Source: Oikopleura dioica (lineage: Eukaryota > Chordata > Appendicularia > Copelata > Oikopleuridae). Taken from it: a stretch of 64,000 nt of DNA. Both the position numbers and the translations under genes were made by a program. Below, in pieces: positions 34,041-46,411 of the stretch. The notes below the pieces were generated by a model that was not told the DNA's origin, searched no databases, and saw nothing but the letters and a program-made list of their open reading frames with translations. Every line of letters starts with the position of its first letter. Position 1 is the first letter of the stretch. The stretch is taken from NCBI GenBank assembly GCA_907165135.1, contig OU015566.1:8726157-8790156 (forward strand), in the 5' to 3' direction.

Positions 34041-37000
34041 ATGATGTTCTCCGCTTCTCCCTCTGTCAAATCTCCAGCTGATCATGATGCCGCTGTCATA
34101 GAATTGATTCAGAGTGATTTAAGACAACTCAGGTTGTGGTCTTTTTATGAAGTAATCAATTTCCCAAGTAATTACTATTATTAATTCGCATATCCAAAAA
34201 TGGAAGACTCGGGCTAACGTGCACTACCTTCTCAAATAGTTATTTTTTCAATTTGTTTATATTTTATTCGTCAGTTAAGGTTCCTCATACTTATACAGAC
34301 CTCTTTCAAAAGCAATGACACAAGAAAGCGCTTTGGCCCTATCAAAGAAGCAGCGGAATCCGCGATTCTCAAAATCAAGACCCTCTCCTCCGCCGCCACC
34401 AAATCCAAATCATCCTCTCCGCTAGACACTTTGAGGCAACATTCAAACACCGTCCTTCAACCATTTTTGATGGGATGCGACACCAAGGTTCAAGACATTT
34501 GTCTTCTCTGTGTCAGTGGCATCCAGCGCCTAATTACGCACCAAATCGTCAGTCCTCAAGCGGGAGCAAACATTGTCTCAATGCTGGCCCAGTTGATGGA
34601 ATGGAACTTTGACAGCATCAGAATTTTACAGACTTCGATGTTGTTGCTTTCCACGACGACTTGTGTTCGGGGCAAGACCTTGTCTAATTGTTTGGCTCTG
34701 TGTTTTCGTCTTTTAGGTTCAGGAAAGGCTTTCTTCAAGACTCGGAATATATTATGTTTATTTTATCCACAGATAGAAAAGACTTGATTGAGGCGATTTC
34801 CAAGTGAACCACACTGCGTCGGCCATTATCCGTCAGGCCGTGTGCACCGTCCTCGACAGAATAGACGCTCCAGTACCTCCTGCCAATGGCCTTGTCTACC
34901 CTTACCGCAACAAGGAGTCAAGTGAAAAGGTCAAACAGAATAATATCGAAGACCTGGACGAGTTCGGCCAAGATGGTTGCCGTCTCTTCCTCGATTTGTG
35001 CCTAATGTCGTGCGGGGATGAACCAAAATGGTTGGTCGCTCTTGATTCTGAATCAGTTCATCCGAGCTTCTGCCTTGAAATGATGGAGGCCGTCCTCAAT
35101 CAATACGTCGAAATTTTCTTCGCTTTTCCACAGTTCATATTTTTACTAAAAGAAAACGTCTGCAATATCGTCATCAAAAACTTCTCGCCTAAGTGGAATC
35201 TCCAGAGCCAGCTCTCGATCGAGGCCAAAGTGGAGCATTATGTAATCGCTACGAAGATTTTAAAGGTCGTCGCGATCATGCTTGAGCGATACAACAGCGT
35301 GCTCAAGACCGAGTCGGAGATTTTTCTCAGCTTTTTAATCAAGTTTCTTTCTGGCGAGCAGTGGCAGCAGGCGATTGCAGTTGAAGTTCTACACAAGATT
35401 TGCTGGAAACCAAGGCAACTACGGGATATTTGTCAGCAATACGACTTGCAGAATAAATCAAATGGCTCAACTCCCGTTTTTCAAGAGCTGATCAATGCAC
35501 TTGCCTCGGTTACGTCATCAAAGTTCCACAAGCTTTATCGAAACAAAGAAGACCCAGAGAGCCCGAGCGATGCGGAAATTCTCGATGATTTGAGCATCAA
35601 CAAGTTGATTCTCAATTCGGAAACTCAAGGTTCACTTGTTTTTCAATGCCTACCATTTTCAGTTTTAAAATATTTTGATTGATAAACTCGATGAAAAACA
35701 AGGTCGAAGGAGGAACAAAATATTACTATCTTGAAGTAAAGTTGTTTAACACAAATTTAAAATTTATTTACAAGTTGCAACATTCCAATTTATATTCCAA
35801 TATATTTCCTCTCAAAATAATTTTTCCTTCGTGTTCATTTAACATTTGTATCCCATTGATCATTCAAACCCCCGTACATGTTAAACATCCTAATAAAAAG
35901 CTTCAACCGAGCGTAACGAGATCCCATTTGTATCTGAGGATTATGTTCTTCGAATGTCAATGTCATGTCTTCTCGACATTGCCACCGCTATCATCGACCT
36001 GGGCGATAAGGAATTGATCAAGCGCCGCGCCGCGAATGTCCCCATCCACGAAATCAACGAAACAGAAAACACGCTTCGCCAAATGATCATGTCCGGCTGG
36101 TCCGGATTGTTGCAGACATTGAGTTTGCTCTTCGAAGCAGCACCAGATGAGAACACTGTCAAGTAAGATCAAACAAACTAGCGTTCGATAAGTGCCCCTT
36201 CAGTTCGGTATTGGATTTGATGACGGCCCTGACGGCGGTCGCAGGCGGGCTAAACATGGACAGTCCAAGGGAAGCCTTGGTCGGCACGCTTTGTAGATTT
36301 GCCCTTCCGCCAGGCTATCATGAAAAGTCGTATGCTGGGGAACAAACATCAGGTTATTTGCTATCGGTAACTTCGTTTCTGATCAAGTGTTAAAGGCGGG
36401 CAAGTGTTGGTAGTGGGACAGCCGCTCACGGCGTCAACGAGTTCCGGTGCTGGCTTTGTTCTGCTGACAACGCGGAATATTCAAGTGCTCCGCGCGCTCC
36501 TCGACGTGGCGTCAGATTATGGCCCTCTCCTTGGTCAATCTTGGAGTCTTGTACTTTCTGCCTTACAGCATCTTTCTTGGATTCTTGGCTTCCAGTGTTC
36601 AATAACAGGCGAAATGACTGCCAAGGTACAGGAAAATGGGCAATCAACAGTTCTGACAACAGCGATCTCACAAGAAATTCCAAAAATTTCGAAGAAATTG
36701 GCAGATGTATTTGAGAACTCTTCAAAACTGGATGAAGTTGCTCTCCATCACCTCGTGAACGCTATTTGCGAATTGAGCACGGAAACAATGGACCAGGCGT
36801 ATGGAAGTGCCACAAGAGAGCCAAGCCTTTTCGGAATGGGATTAATACTTACAGAATGAAATTGATCTTTTATAAACTCTTCATTATTTGATCGAAGTTA
36901 ATATCACACTTATCCCTGAATCATATCCATCCTTAATAAAGCCGTCGCCAACCTGGTCCAGGTGAGCATCACTAATTTGAATCGCCTGGAAGTTATATGG

Positions 37001-40000
37001 CGGCTAGTCACTGGACACTTGCTCGAGGTGTGTCAGCACACGAACATGCATTTTCGTAAAGTCGGCGCTGAAGGCATCAGTCATCTCATCACGTCAGCCT
37101 TTGCGGAAGATTCCATATTCAGCAATCAGAGGCGTCAGGAAATGGTCCTCGCAGCCAGGGATCCGAGATTTTGTCGTCTGGACGATCGCCCACTTTTCAG
37201 GCGCGATTTGAGTTATCGCGCAGGAGCTAAAATTCCGATCGCGCGCTCAAATGCGCAGCGTTTAGGCGCGATGGCAAAAACTCGCTCTCTCGGTGATGGG
37301 GCGATGAATTTCGATCGCCCAGCCCTATCAGGCCGACAAAAAATACTCGCGCGCTCAAATCCTCAGCGTTCAAGCGCGATGGTATAAACTCGCTCTCTCG
37401 GCGAGGGGGCGATGACTTTCGATCGCGCAGCCCTATTACGCCGATAAATAATACTCACATGCTTCAAAAGGGTCGAAAATCTGCCGAGCGGGAGTGCGAT
37501 GGTGGCGCTTGGTTTCAATCAAGGCCCACGAATCAAATGATCAGCGTGAGATTGCTGACTTAGTTGACAGATTTTTTTGGAAATTCAATTTTTGGATGTC
37601 ACATTGTTAACACTTAAATTCGACTAAGTTGTTCATAAGAGAGCCGACAAACAAACTGTAAATTTGTATTGACCTCCCGCAACGTTGCCTACAAATAAGT
37701 CGTGCTAATCGCTGACAGTGACGCTTGGCACCGGAAATATCCGTAAAATCCGACTATTTTTCAAAAGAAATATTTTTACAGTAATTGAATTCTGTTGTTA
37801 AGCCAATTTATGACTGAAAAATATCTTTTTATTGGCTTTTGAACATGCAGATTTCGAAAATTTCATAAAAATTATATTGAATATATCGAAATCTCCTTAT
37901 AAATGCTTTTTTCTTCTTCAAATTTTGGCTAAACATCGAGCGCCATCGTTTAATCGTGTAGCTTACTCCAAAATGACAGTGTTTTATCGAGTATCAAGGG
38001 GTCTCCCCATGTTGAAATTTTCATGGGCGAAAATATAATGTCGCGCGCAGCCAGGGTGACCGAAAATAAGTTATCGCGCTCTCGAGCCCACCGCGATCAA
38101 AAATCATCGCTCCTGAAGCGCAAGGGCGCAGGGAAACCATCGGCATATTTTTGACTAATCCAGCCCGCCGATGGGAATTTTTCGCGCTGCGCGCCTAGCA
38201 GCGAAAATGATTATCGCGCGCTGAAGAGAAGTGCTAGGTGCGCGATCGTCCAGACGACAAAATCTCGGATCCCTGCTCGCAGCCTTTTCTGAAATGTCGA
38301 CAATTCCGAAAATCGACGTCAGAACTCGACAGATGCAGTGCGTGCTAGAAGTGCTTGAATCACGGGGCGAAAAACTAACCAGTGCGTGGCCAGTGCTTCT
38401 TGAGATTATACAGGCATCCTGTGAAGCTCTGAAAGATCAAGGAAATGTTTGAAGTGCAGTTCTTTCATCTCGTAAGTGAGTGAACTCAGATGTTGGCTTC
38501 CTTTCTGAGTTTGAACTCAAAAATTCGTAAACTAAGCTAAACTCTCAACCAATTCAAAAGCGCTAAATGAATCCGTGAAACTCAATCGACAGCTGTCTGT
38601 AACTGGTCTCTTGGAACCTTCCTCACCAACCGAAAAATCTCCGGAGAAGAATTCTGAAGCGCAAAAATCAGAAAATCACGAGCGCGAGGTGCTCGTCAAG
38701 TCTGGATTCCGTGCGATAAAGCTTGTCGTGACTGACTTTCTAGCAACGACTCCTTCGGAGCACCTTCAGCTCATTATCCAGGTGCGTTTGGTTTATTTAT
38801 TGAACGCTTGTTTGAGAAGGCAGGCGTTTCTGAGAGGTATATTGTCAGCCTGACGCTGTACGCCCGATTGTCAAAACAATCCCTTGAAGTTGTAAATTCT
38901 TCTTGAACTTGAGTTTGTTTCTAGTCCACGATGAGATTCGGTACCCAACAGCAGAGTCTAAATATTTCTTTGACAGCGATTGGCCTTCTTTGGACAATTG
39001 TTGACTTTCTTTGCCATGATTTTGACGAAGAAAATGACGACAAACTCTTGCAAAATCTCTGGATTGCGTTGTATCATGCAATTGGTAAGTAAATTGTTTT
39101 CATCTAAAACTTTTTAATCTCAAAATCCCTCGAAAATCCACTCTCATATCAGTCTTTTATCTGCGGCTGATAGAATTGACCCTCCTGACATACTGTATTT
39201 ACTCTCAGTGACTGTATCTATTAAGGCGTTCTTTGTGTTGACCCACGGCCAAGCGTTCGAAAGTCAGCAGGTCAAACACTCTTTGGAACGATTGCAGCAC
39301 ACGGCGGAAGTTTGAAAGAAGAAACATGGCGTCGATTATTTTGGGAAATACTTTTTCCAATCCTAGAGAATGCCGAAAGCGTGATGCAAGAGCAGGAGAA
39401 AACTGCCAAGAGTGCGAAAGCAAGTAACTTTTTAGTCCATCATTCGAGGTGAGATTGAAACGGGGAAATCGAGCTTTGAAGATCATTTTATCTAGAGATA
39501 CAGCTGAGAAGCAATGGGCAGAGACAAAAAGGCTGACCCTCCAAGGGCTCACAAAACTTTTTAAAGACAACAAGTCGGGCCTGAATCCAGCGGAATGGGT
39601 CCGTTGCTGGAAAGGAATGCTGCAGTACATCGAGGAATATGCGTTCTCAGACAACAAGGAAGTCTCCGGCGGGGCATTGGAGGCCTTCAAAGAGCTGCTT
39701 GAGGCGTCACCAGGAATGCGGCTCAAATACTAGTACTTTGGCAAATATATAAATTAAGCATCGTGCGATTTTAGGAGCCTTCATTTGCCATGAGAGAAAT
39801 TTTAAGTCCTCTAAAAAGATCTATCCAACTCCGGTAAAATTCCAGAGACGAATCTTCAGGCAGCAATTATTGCCGCGTGGCAAGTTTGGATATCAATTTG
39901 CGACAAATCCCTCCTGAAATACGAAGGTTCTCAAAATCCTCAAAATGTCCCGAGACAAGAATTTCTCCAATCTTGGGCCGAGCTTCTACCTCTCTTCACA

Positions 40001-41979
40001 GAAAAATTGGGCGAAAAGATGAGTTCTGAGCAGATGGAGAGTGTTTGCGAGATGCTAGTCAGAATAATCTCCGTTCCTGTTTTATCAGACGCATTGCCTT
40101 TTCTCTTCACTGGCTGCGGCGACGATGCGAATTTAACCAATTTGCAGAAGATTATCTTATCGAACATTATCAGCTTACAAAAACTAGCTGTTTACAAGGT
40201 AAATTAAATAAACAATCATCTGTGTATGATTAGCTGGTTTTCCTAGAACTAAAGTTTTCCTACAAGGCTCTCAAGCATTCTCCATTTTCGAGGCTAACTT
40301 AGGTCGCTGACCAAGCATCAATGCCAATAAAAATTGCGCAAAGATGGGAGTTATCGTTCTTTGATCCATCTTTACTTGTCAATTTTACTTAAATGACTTG
40401 CTCTCTTCTAAACATGTCATTTTCTCAGACGATCAACAATGTTTATCCTCAAATCTTTGGCTTGCTAAGCGCGATGTTGACCTTGTGCTACGAAATTCCA
40501 TCATTTGATCCGATGAATGCGAGGCTAGAAGCAGAAGGAAAACGCAATCGATGGCTTTTCGCGAATCCTGAGAAACTAGGCAATCATCTGATGAAGAGCG
40601 CGAGCGATCTTTACCAAAAGGTCGCTTGTGACCGCAGTGTCATCAAGAATTCTATTTTGGCCAAGTTAATCAAGACGCTGCTTCCTTTTTGGGACATGAA
40701 GGTAAATCTTCGCCTCCTTGTATTCTTTCACGCTGAACAACAATTGTTTGATCCCTGTCAGCTTTTCCGTTTGATGAAAATGACGCAAATTTAGCGTCAA
40801 TGAAATTTCTTCGAGAAACTAGAGTTAAATCCTTATAAAAACATGCCATTGGAACATCTTGAACTCTTTTGACAGGCGGCAAACATCCCAGGGGTAAAAC
40901 AAGAACTTTTTTTTTGACTTTTATCTGCTTGAAAAGAAATTTTTTTTACACAGATTTAGGAGAAATCATCCCTTTGGACCGTCGCGCACAAAGTATTCAT
41001 ATCCATCCTGTCTACCGGTCTTCCTGTTGTCAGACAATTCGCAGCCAGTATCACAGATGAAGATGTACTCTGGAGGACGGTGGTTCATTCATTCCAAAGT
41101 TTTTTGATCGAGGTACATTCATCTACAAATAAGTCTAGCCATACTTCCTAGCAGACCCACGGAGTTTTTCCGAAGTAAAAGTATGACTCATACTGTATAA
41201 GCACTGATCTAGCCGTCTTCTGAGACTCAAACTTATCATTCGTAAACTTATATTTGTCTAGACTTTTTCTCAAAAGTTAGCATAGCACGGATATGACATT
41301 TAAGTTTTAAGAACGTCTGGGAAAATGAACATGCTGCTCTCCATCTCGAACTTTCATGCAAAACGGCGCTTCTGATCAAGTCAGAAATTCTTGTTTACAG
41401 AGCGAGCTACTCGAAGGAATTTATTGACAACGTGACTTTAGTTCTTGAAAAAGGACAGCAGCAACAAGAGAGAGATGATTTCAGTAAACTTTGTTTTGAA
41501 ATGGCGTCTGGAATCAGGTAAATACAGTACTTGTACTAGGAGAGCATGAAAAGTAACTGTTTATCAAAAGCAACGAGTCAAAAGTTGATGAAAATTCTTA
41601 CGAAGACATCATCAAACTAGTAGAGAATATTCGTCTGGGAAGAGCGGAAGAGAATCAACAGTTGGCAGTTATTTCAAGGTGTACGTCGCTCATTCGCAAG
41701 ATCAGGGAGGAGTCAGACGAACACATGCTGACGGAACTGGCATTCTTCCTACAAGCATGTCGAGGCAAGGCGATCTCAGTATGACTAACTACTAAATTGC
41801 CTTTTTCAGCTATTCTTCAAAACATCGTCAAAGACAAGAGGGGTTCTTCCCAGATGACGATGAAATTGTACGAGTTGTATCCGGTGCTCTGCAATCTAAT
41901 CCAAAAATGTCCACAACAACTCCTCGAGCCACTCAGTCACGCCTTGCTTGCCTACCAGCCTTTCCTCTCAAGCGAATAA
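34041..41979 (+). CDS. MON2: MON2 homologue, endosome-Golgi trafficking regulator
   Basis: Large HEAT/armadillo-type protein related to Sec7-family ARF-GEFs but lacking the Sec7 domain. Start MMFSASPSVKSP, then IELIQSDLRQL spliced to SNDTRKRFGPIKEAAESAIL. Family blocks in order: VLQPFLMGCDTKVQDICLLC; SAIIRQAVCTVLDRI; MSGWSGLLQTLSLLFEAAPD; NIQVLRALLDVASDYGPLLG; LHHLVNAICELSTETMDQAY; RLEVIWRLVTGHLLEVCQH; DTAEKQWAETKRLTLQGLTK; ending ALLAYQPFLSSE. About 20 exons. One coding exon is interrupted by a hAT-like element (37156-38275) that can be spliced out in frame. The join near 34745-34805 (DRKDLIEAIS to NHTASAII) is one base out of phase unless part of that exon is intron. Extra intronic DNA near 35690-35940, 36860-36960 and 41110-41330. 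Confidence 0.88.
37156..38275 (+). mobile_element. Non-autonomous hAT-like DNA transposon inside MON2
   Basis: 1120-bp element bounded by 38-bp terminal inverted repeats (37156-37193 and 38238-38275, one mismatch) beginning CAGGGATCCGAG. It is flanked by a perfect 8-bp direct repeat CTCGCAGC (37148-37155 and 38276-38283). An 8-bp target duplication and CAGGG-type ends are hallmarks of the hAT superfamily. No transposase-like ORF is present, so it is non-autonomous. The inside has a GC-rich two-copy repeat of about 108 bp (from 37241 and 37349) and an AT-rich centre. Near-identical ends imply recent insertion. The flanking MON2 sequence (QEMVLAA then FSEMSTIP) is continuous once the element and one target copy are removed. 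Confidence 0.88.
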
Positions 41980-42187
41980 CTATATTTTTAAAGATGATCA
42001 AACTTTCTAGTGCAATTTTAAACTATTCCATTTATAACTCGCCCTTTCTCTGGCCAGTTAATTCAGTTCAGCTTTTATATACATTTTAAGTTCCAATTTA
42101 TATTCTATTCTCGTGTCCTGAAAACTAAAAAGAGTGCAATAACTATTCAAAAGACTTTTATTGAAAGAAAAAATTCAGGAAATCGAA

Positions 42188-43523
42188 ATGAATGATTTTG
42201 CGAATGAGTTTCCAAACATCGACAAGACGGATTTGAACAAAGTATGGGGAATCCTGTCGAATTTACAAAACAACAACCCTCAAAAATACAAAAAGTTCAT
42301 GGGTAAACTCTGCTCACCAATTTATTATTTATCAAAAACTATTTTAGACCATATTCAAGCGTCTCAGAAAAAGATGATCGAGCTGGAGAAAATTCGACCA
42401 ATACCAAAAGTCGTCTATCAAATTGACGCCGCCAACATTGATAAATTCAAATGGCATGTGAACATTCTTGCTTGGGAGAGAATGCAGTACCCTAAAGCGG
42501 ACGGCCCGTTGTCTCTGATGGCAGGAGCGAAGCTCGTAAAGCTCAACAAAACCGAAATAGCATCTTGCATCGCCATCAATCCAAAAGTTTTTGAAGAAAT
42601 TTCTGATTGCCCGGAAATGGAAAAAGAGTTCAAGCAGCTCGTTGCAAAATTTGTAGCTGATAATTACAAAGAATACCGATTCTTTCCAAATACGATCAAG
42701 ACATTCAAAATGAAGGACGACTCCTCTGAGCAATTCTTTGGCCCCAAACCAACCAACTTGATCGACTGCTTCAGAAAAACGACAGGAAAAGCCGATCAAG
42801 ATCTTCTTTCGATAATCAAAGAGGATCCGAAAGAAGATGCTCCGGAGCCAGAGAAAAATAGCGGCCCCAAAGATATGATAGAAGCCCTGACTTATGAAAT
42901 GAAGGAAGCAAAAATAATAGCTTCAAAAGAAGAAGAGAAGAGCCAACCAAAAGAAGAACCTAAAAAAGAGCCAGAAGAGAAGACCAAGAAATTGCGACCA
43001 CAGACTCCAAAGGCCCGAAGAAAACCAATTATCGAAGAGATTCCAGAAAAAGTTGAACCAAAAATTCTAACACCTGAGTAAGTAAGCTCTTTTTTATCCA
43101 ATCTTGATAGCATTTCTTAGACACAAAACCGATGATAAACACGCTGATTATTGGAAAGTTCAAATTGCTCTTCCGGGAGTCAATAACCCCGCTGAAATCA
43201 ACTCTGCTTGTTCTGCATCCGAATTAAGAATAGAAGTTTCTGGAAAGTATATGCTTTCTATTCCCTTACCAAGAGGCCTGAAAGATGAAACTGCAAAGGT
43301 TTGTTTTTGTTTAACTCAGCATTCTATTTATCTTCAAATCGAACAGGCTCGTTTTTCGAACAAGAAGGAAACGCTGACGATGAAAATTATGCGCGAGCAA
43401 TCCAAAACGCAAACGACCGTCCCAGCTGCGGAGGAATTCGTCGATAAGAACTTCATGGAAAATATTCGAAAAGCAATGAGCCCCAACTCGCCAAGCGCAC
43501 GCGGAACTGCTCAAGTTCAATGA
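42188..43523 (+). CDS. PIH1-domain protein
   Basis: R2TP/dynein-assembly-type co-chaperone family. Start MNDFANEFPNIDKTDL, just after an AAATTCAG acceptor. A helical lead (VWGILSNLQNNNPQKYKKFM) and the PIH1 N-domain follow: IPKVVYQIDAANIDKFKWHV, NKTEIASCIAINPKVFEE. Then a Lys/Glu/Pro-rich linker and a C-terminal CS-like domain (YWKVQIALPGVNNPAEINSA, ELRIEVSGKYMLSIPLPRGL). The first intron (about 42304-42348) is 45 nt, divisible by 3 and stop-free, so retention would keep frame; splicing gives KFMDHIQAS. Which paralogue (PIH1D1, D2, D3 or kintoun) cannot be settled by eye; length and order suggest PIH1D2. It follows MON2 by about 210 nt on the same strand. Confidence 0.75.
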
Positions 43524-43692
43524 GAACCATCCTCAATCCTCTATTTTCGTTAATTCTATATATTCTTTTAAGACTTGCTGTACGACTACTATTACTATTG
43601 TAAAGGTTTATTTTTTCTACCAATGAATTGTATTTTTATAATTGATCTGTCCATTGCTAACTTGTGCTGAAGTAAAAGAGAAAAGAAAGAAA

Positions 43693-45025
43693 ATGTCTTT
43701 GTGGTGTGATCGATATCGACCAAAATCTTTCAAAGAGTTGGATTACAATGTAAAGCAGGCGGATCAGTTGCAAAGAATGGTCAAAGAGGGCGATTTCCCG
43801 CACCTCCTGGTTTGGGGAACGAACGGAGCTGGAAAGGTAAATAGCTGGTTTGAATCATTATTGAGCTTTTGGATGGTAGAAAACGCGGATAAATTGCATC
43901 CTTCGGGAGTTATACGGATCTGGCGTTGACAAATTGCGTCTTGAGCGGCATGAGTACACCACTCCGTCAAACAAGAAAGTAGAGATTCATGCTTGTGCAA
44001 GGTCAGTTAGAGAAAATCCTTCCTATACAACAAGTTTCTAAGCAATTATCACATCGAGATTTGCCCTGCCGACGCTGGAGTACATGATCGAATCGTCATT
44101 CAAGAGCTAGTCAAAACGATCGCCGGCGGTCAAACTCTGAACGCAGATAAGCAGAAGCAATTCAAAGTAAAGAGAGTACTAAAGTGAAGTTTGTTAAAAA
44201 AGGTGTGTTCAGGTAATTGTTATCACCGAAGCGAATCGCCTTACAAAGGACGCTCAACATGGACTCCGTCGAACGATGGAAAAATACATGTCAACATGTA
44301 GGATGATTCTTTTGTCCGAGTCCACATCAAAGCTGATCCCTGCTTTGCGCTCAAGATGTCTTGGAATACGAGTACAAGGTTTTTCAGGAAGATTTTTAAT
44401 TCATCCTTCGTCAATCATTTTTCAGCGCCATCGAATGAGGAAGTGAAGCAATGCCTGATTCAAGCATGTGAAAACGAGCGTTTTGAGATGTCTAATGATC
44501 AGTTAGATCGAATCGTCAAATGTAAATCGTCAGTTTCAGTCAGCTTCTTTAATTTGTTTAGTGGCTGATAGAAACTTACGAAAGGCACTTCTTCTCGGTG
44601 AGGTTTGCAAAGTGAAAGGAATCACAAACGGCAACCCGCCCCCTTATGACTGGGAAGAGTTCTTGGAGAAGACGGGGAAAATGATCCTCGCGAACCAGTC
44701 CCCTTCGCAGATTCTAGCCGTTCGGACAAATCTTTATGAACTGATTGTTCGACTCATCCCCGCGCACATTATCTTCCAAGTAGACAGCTTATCTCCTTTC
44801 GTAACCCCTAAAAATCCTCAGAAACTTTTCCTGCAGCTTCAAAGATCCTGCCCAGATATTCAAATGAAGACCAAGCTCGCGAAGGCCGCTGCAGAATTCG
44901 AGCACCGCTGCAATCTTGGGTCCAAGCCCATTTATCATCTTGAAGCCTTCGTTGCTCGATTCATGGCCGACTACAAGTCGTTCATGGATGAGTTCATCGA
45001 CGACATGGATGAGGACGAATTTTAA
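43693..45025 (+). CDS. RFC3: Replication factor C subunit 3
   Basis: Clamp-loader subunit that helps open and load PCNA at primer-template junctions. Start MSLWCDRYRPKSFKELDY. Then FPHLLVWGTNGAGK with the Walker A loop, spliced to KTRINCILRELYGSGVDKLR, and PSNKKVEIHACA. Further exons: NYHIEICPADAGVHDRIVIQ, the Walker B region VIVITEANRLTKDAQHGLRR (Asp-Glu-type box reads TEAN), TMEKYMSTCRMILLSESTSK, the RSRC loop, NLRKALLLGEVCKVKGITNG, and the end HLEAFVARFMADYKSFMDEF. Length and order match eukaryotic RFC3. In human RFC3 the box-VIII residues are likewise not canonical DExD, so this is not a sign of decay. Introns 40-60 nt. Confidence 0.9.
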
Positions 45026-45183
45026 AGTTTCAATTTTATTGAAAATTTTTCATGTTAGGAAAAATACATTTAGCACGATTTTACACCTCACTGCCTCTTA
45101 CACACAATAAAATACAAAATTTCTTATTCTCCTGATTGCGAAGAATAAGGCTTATTCATAAATGATGATTAATAAATTTCAGT

Positions 45184-45897
45184 ATGATTATGCTTGTTCG
45201 GCAATTGAGAATCGCGCCATGTTTCCTTCGAAGTAATGTTCAACCTAGATTATCCTCAAGCTTGCGTACTTTTTCCACTACCTCGCGAAAGTCCAATGAG
45301 TCCCAAACGAGTGAAAGCGCCAGTTTGCCGCCTCCTGTTGCAGAGAAATCTTCCTTCGACCAGTTTGTTGATGAAATTTTATATTTTGGAAAGCGTTTCG
45401 CCCTTCTTGCCGCGGCTATTTATGCGTTCAAATATTTCTTTATTACGCCGATTATTGGACGATCAATGTCTCCACAATTCAACCCTGGGATCGCTGATTT
45501 CGGCGACTCTGTTTTATTTCTGCCTCGTTTGCCCTGGGCCAAAGCCGACCCTCTCGTGCGCGGAAAAATCTATCTGTTCGAAGATCCTGGAAAGAAAGCT
45601 GAAAATCTCATCGAAGGAGAGTCTAATCATGTGATCAAGAGATGCATCGCCGTCGAGGGAGATAAAGTTATGATCCAGAATGACAAAACTAAAGAGATAG
45701 AGTACGTCGAAGTTCCCAAAGGTCATTGTTGGCTGGAATCGGATAATTATACGTATAACGCTGGTCAATATCCCGACTCTCTCAAATATGGGCCGATTTC
45801 AAACGAGCTTGTGTATGGTAGAGTTGCACTAGCTATTCGTAGACTGAATATCTTTCCGGTAATCACCAAGAAATCACTGAGAAATGAGTATTTTTAA
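45184..45897 (+). CDS. Mitochondrial inner-membrane protease subunit (IMMP2L-like)
   Basis: S26-family signal peptidase, intronless, 237 residues. The Arg/Ser-rich N-terminus (LVRQLRIAPCFLRSN...) fits a mitochondrial presequence. One membrane segment (FALLAAAIYAFKYFFI) precedes the catalytic Ser motif GRSMSPQFNP. The Lys general base lies in VIKRCIAVEGDKV, followed by VPKGHCWLESDNYT and the family box YGPISNELVYGRVALAI. It cleaves sorting signals of inner-membrane proteins on the intermembrane-space side. Start taken at 45184, next to AATTTCAG; a second ATG follows at 45190. Its last 14 nt overlap the next cistron. Confidence 0.8.
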   Translation: MIMLVRQLRIAPCFLRSNVQPRLSSSLRTFSTTSRKSNESQTSESASLPPPVAEKSSFDQFVDEILYFGKRFALLAAAIYAFKYFFITPIIGRSMSPQFNPGIADFGDSVLFLPRLPWAKADPLVRGKIYLFEDPGKKAENLIEGESNHVIKRCIAVEGDKVMIQNDKTKEIEYVEVPKGHCWLESDNYTYNAGQYPDSLKYGPISNELVYGRVALAIRRLNIFPVITKKSLRNEYF

Positions 45898-46411
45898 GAC
45901 TTTCTATCCACATCCTCAAAACTATGAACTCATCGACGTTTATGATGCGTTACCTCATCAGCGAATAGTCATCAGTCCCAATACACGAAACGAAGATTTT
46001 ATGGGTAATAAATTCATCAAAAGCATTTTGATACTGACTCTAAAATCAAGCTATCGATAAAATGAAAAACCTGCCAAACAAAGAAGATATGACAGAGCTG
46101 CCAAAAGGCCCCGCTGATCTTGCGATGGAGGGAAAGACTGTTGAAGAAAAACAAGGATGGACGTATAATTACGGGTTTAAATTATTTACGCGCGGTAATA
46201 AACGCCTTCGGCGGTGACCGAATGGAATTGAAATTCAATTTTTCTTCACGAAAATTAGTTTTCAACCCTTTTCAGTCATAATTTTGAAGTCTCCAGTGAC
46301 CGAAAATTTATCGACGATTTGAGAAAGAAAAACGAGCAAGCTGTTGAGGACGAGTTGAGGAGATTACGCGCTCCAGGCACTTCAATTACAGAGACGAAGA
46401 AAGAAACCTAG
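45884..46411 (+). CDS. Unknown small protein overlapping the IMMP2L-like gene
   Basis: Start MSIFKTFYPHPQNYELIDVY at 45884, inside the last codons of the peptidase gene in another frame. Exon 1 45884-46004; exon 2 46051 to about 46216 (KMKNLPNKEDMTELPKGPAD, EEKQGWTYNYGFKLFTRGNK); exon 3 from about 46275 (HNFEVSSDRKFIDDLRKKNE...) to the stop at 46409-46411. Using a GTGACC donor near 46217 keeps the phase. About 140 residues, soluble, charged, no family recognised. Linkage to a mitochondrial peptidase might hint at a mitochondrial role (weak inference). Translation needs trans-splicing between the genes or re-initiation. Confidence 0.6.

Noticed and set aside
42344-42799. 151-codon minus-strand ORF
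   Set aside because: Antisense of the PIH1-domain coding sequence, which has clear family motifs.
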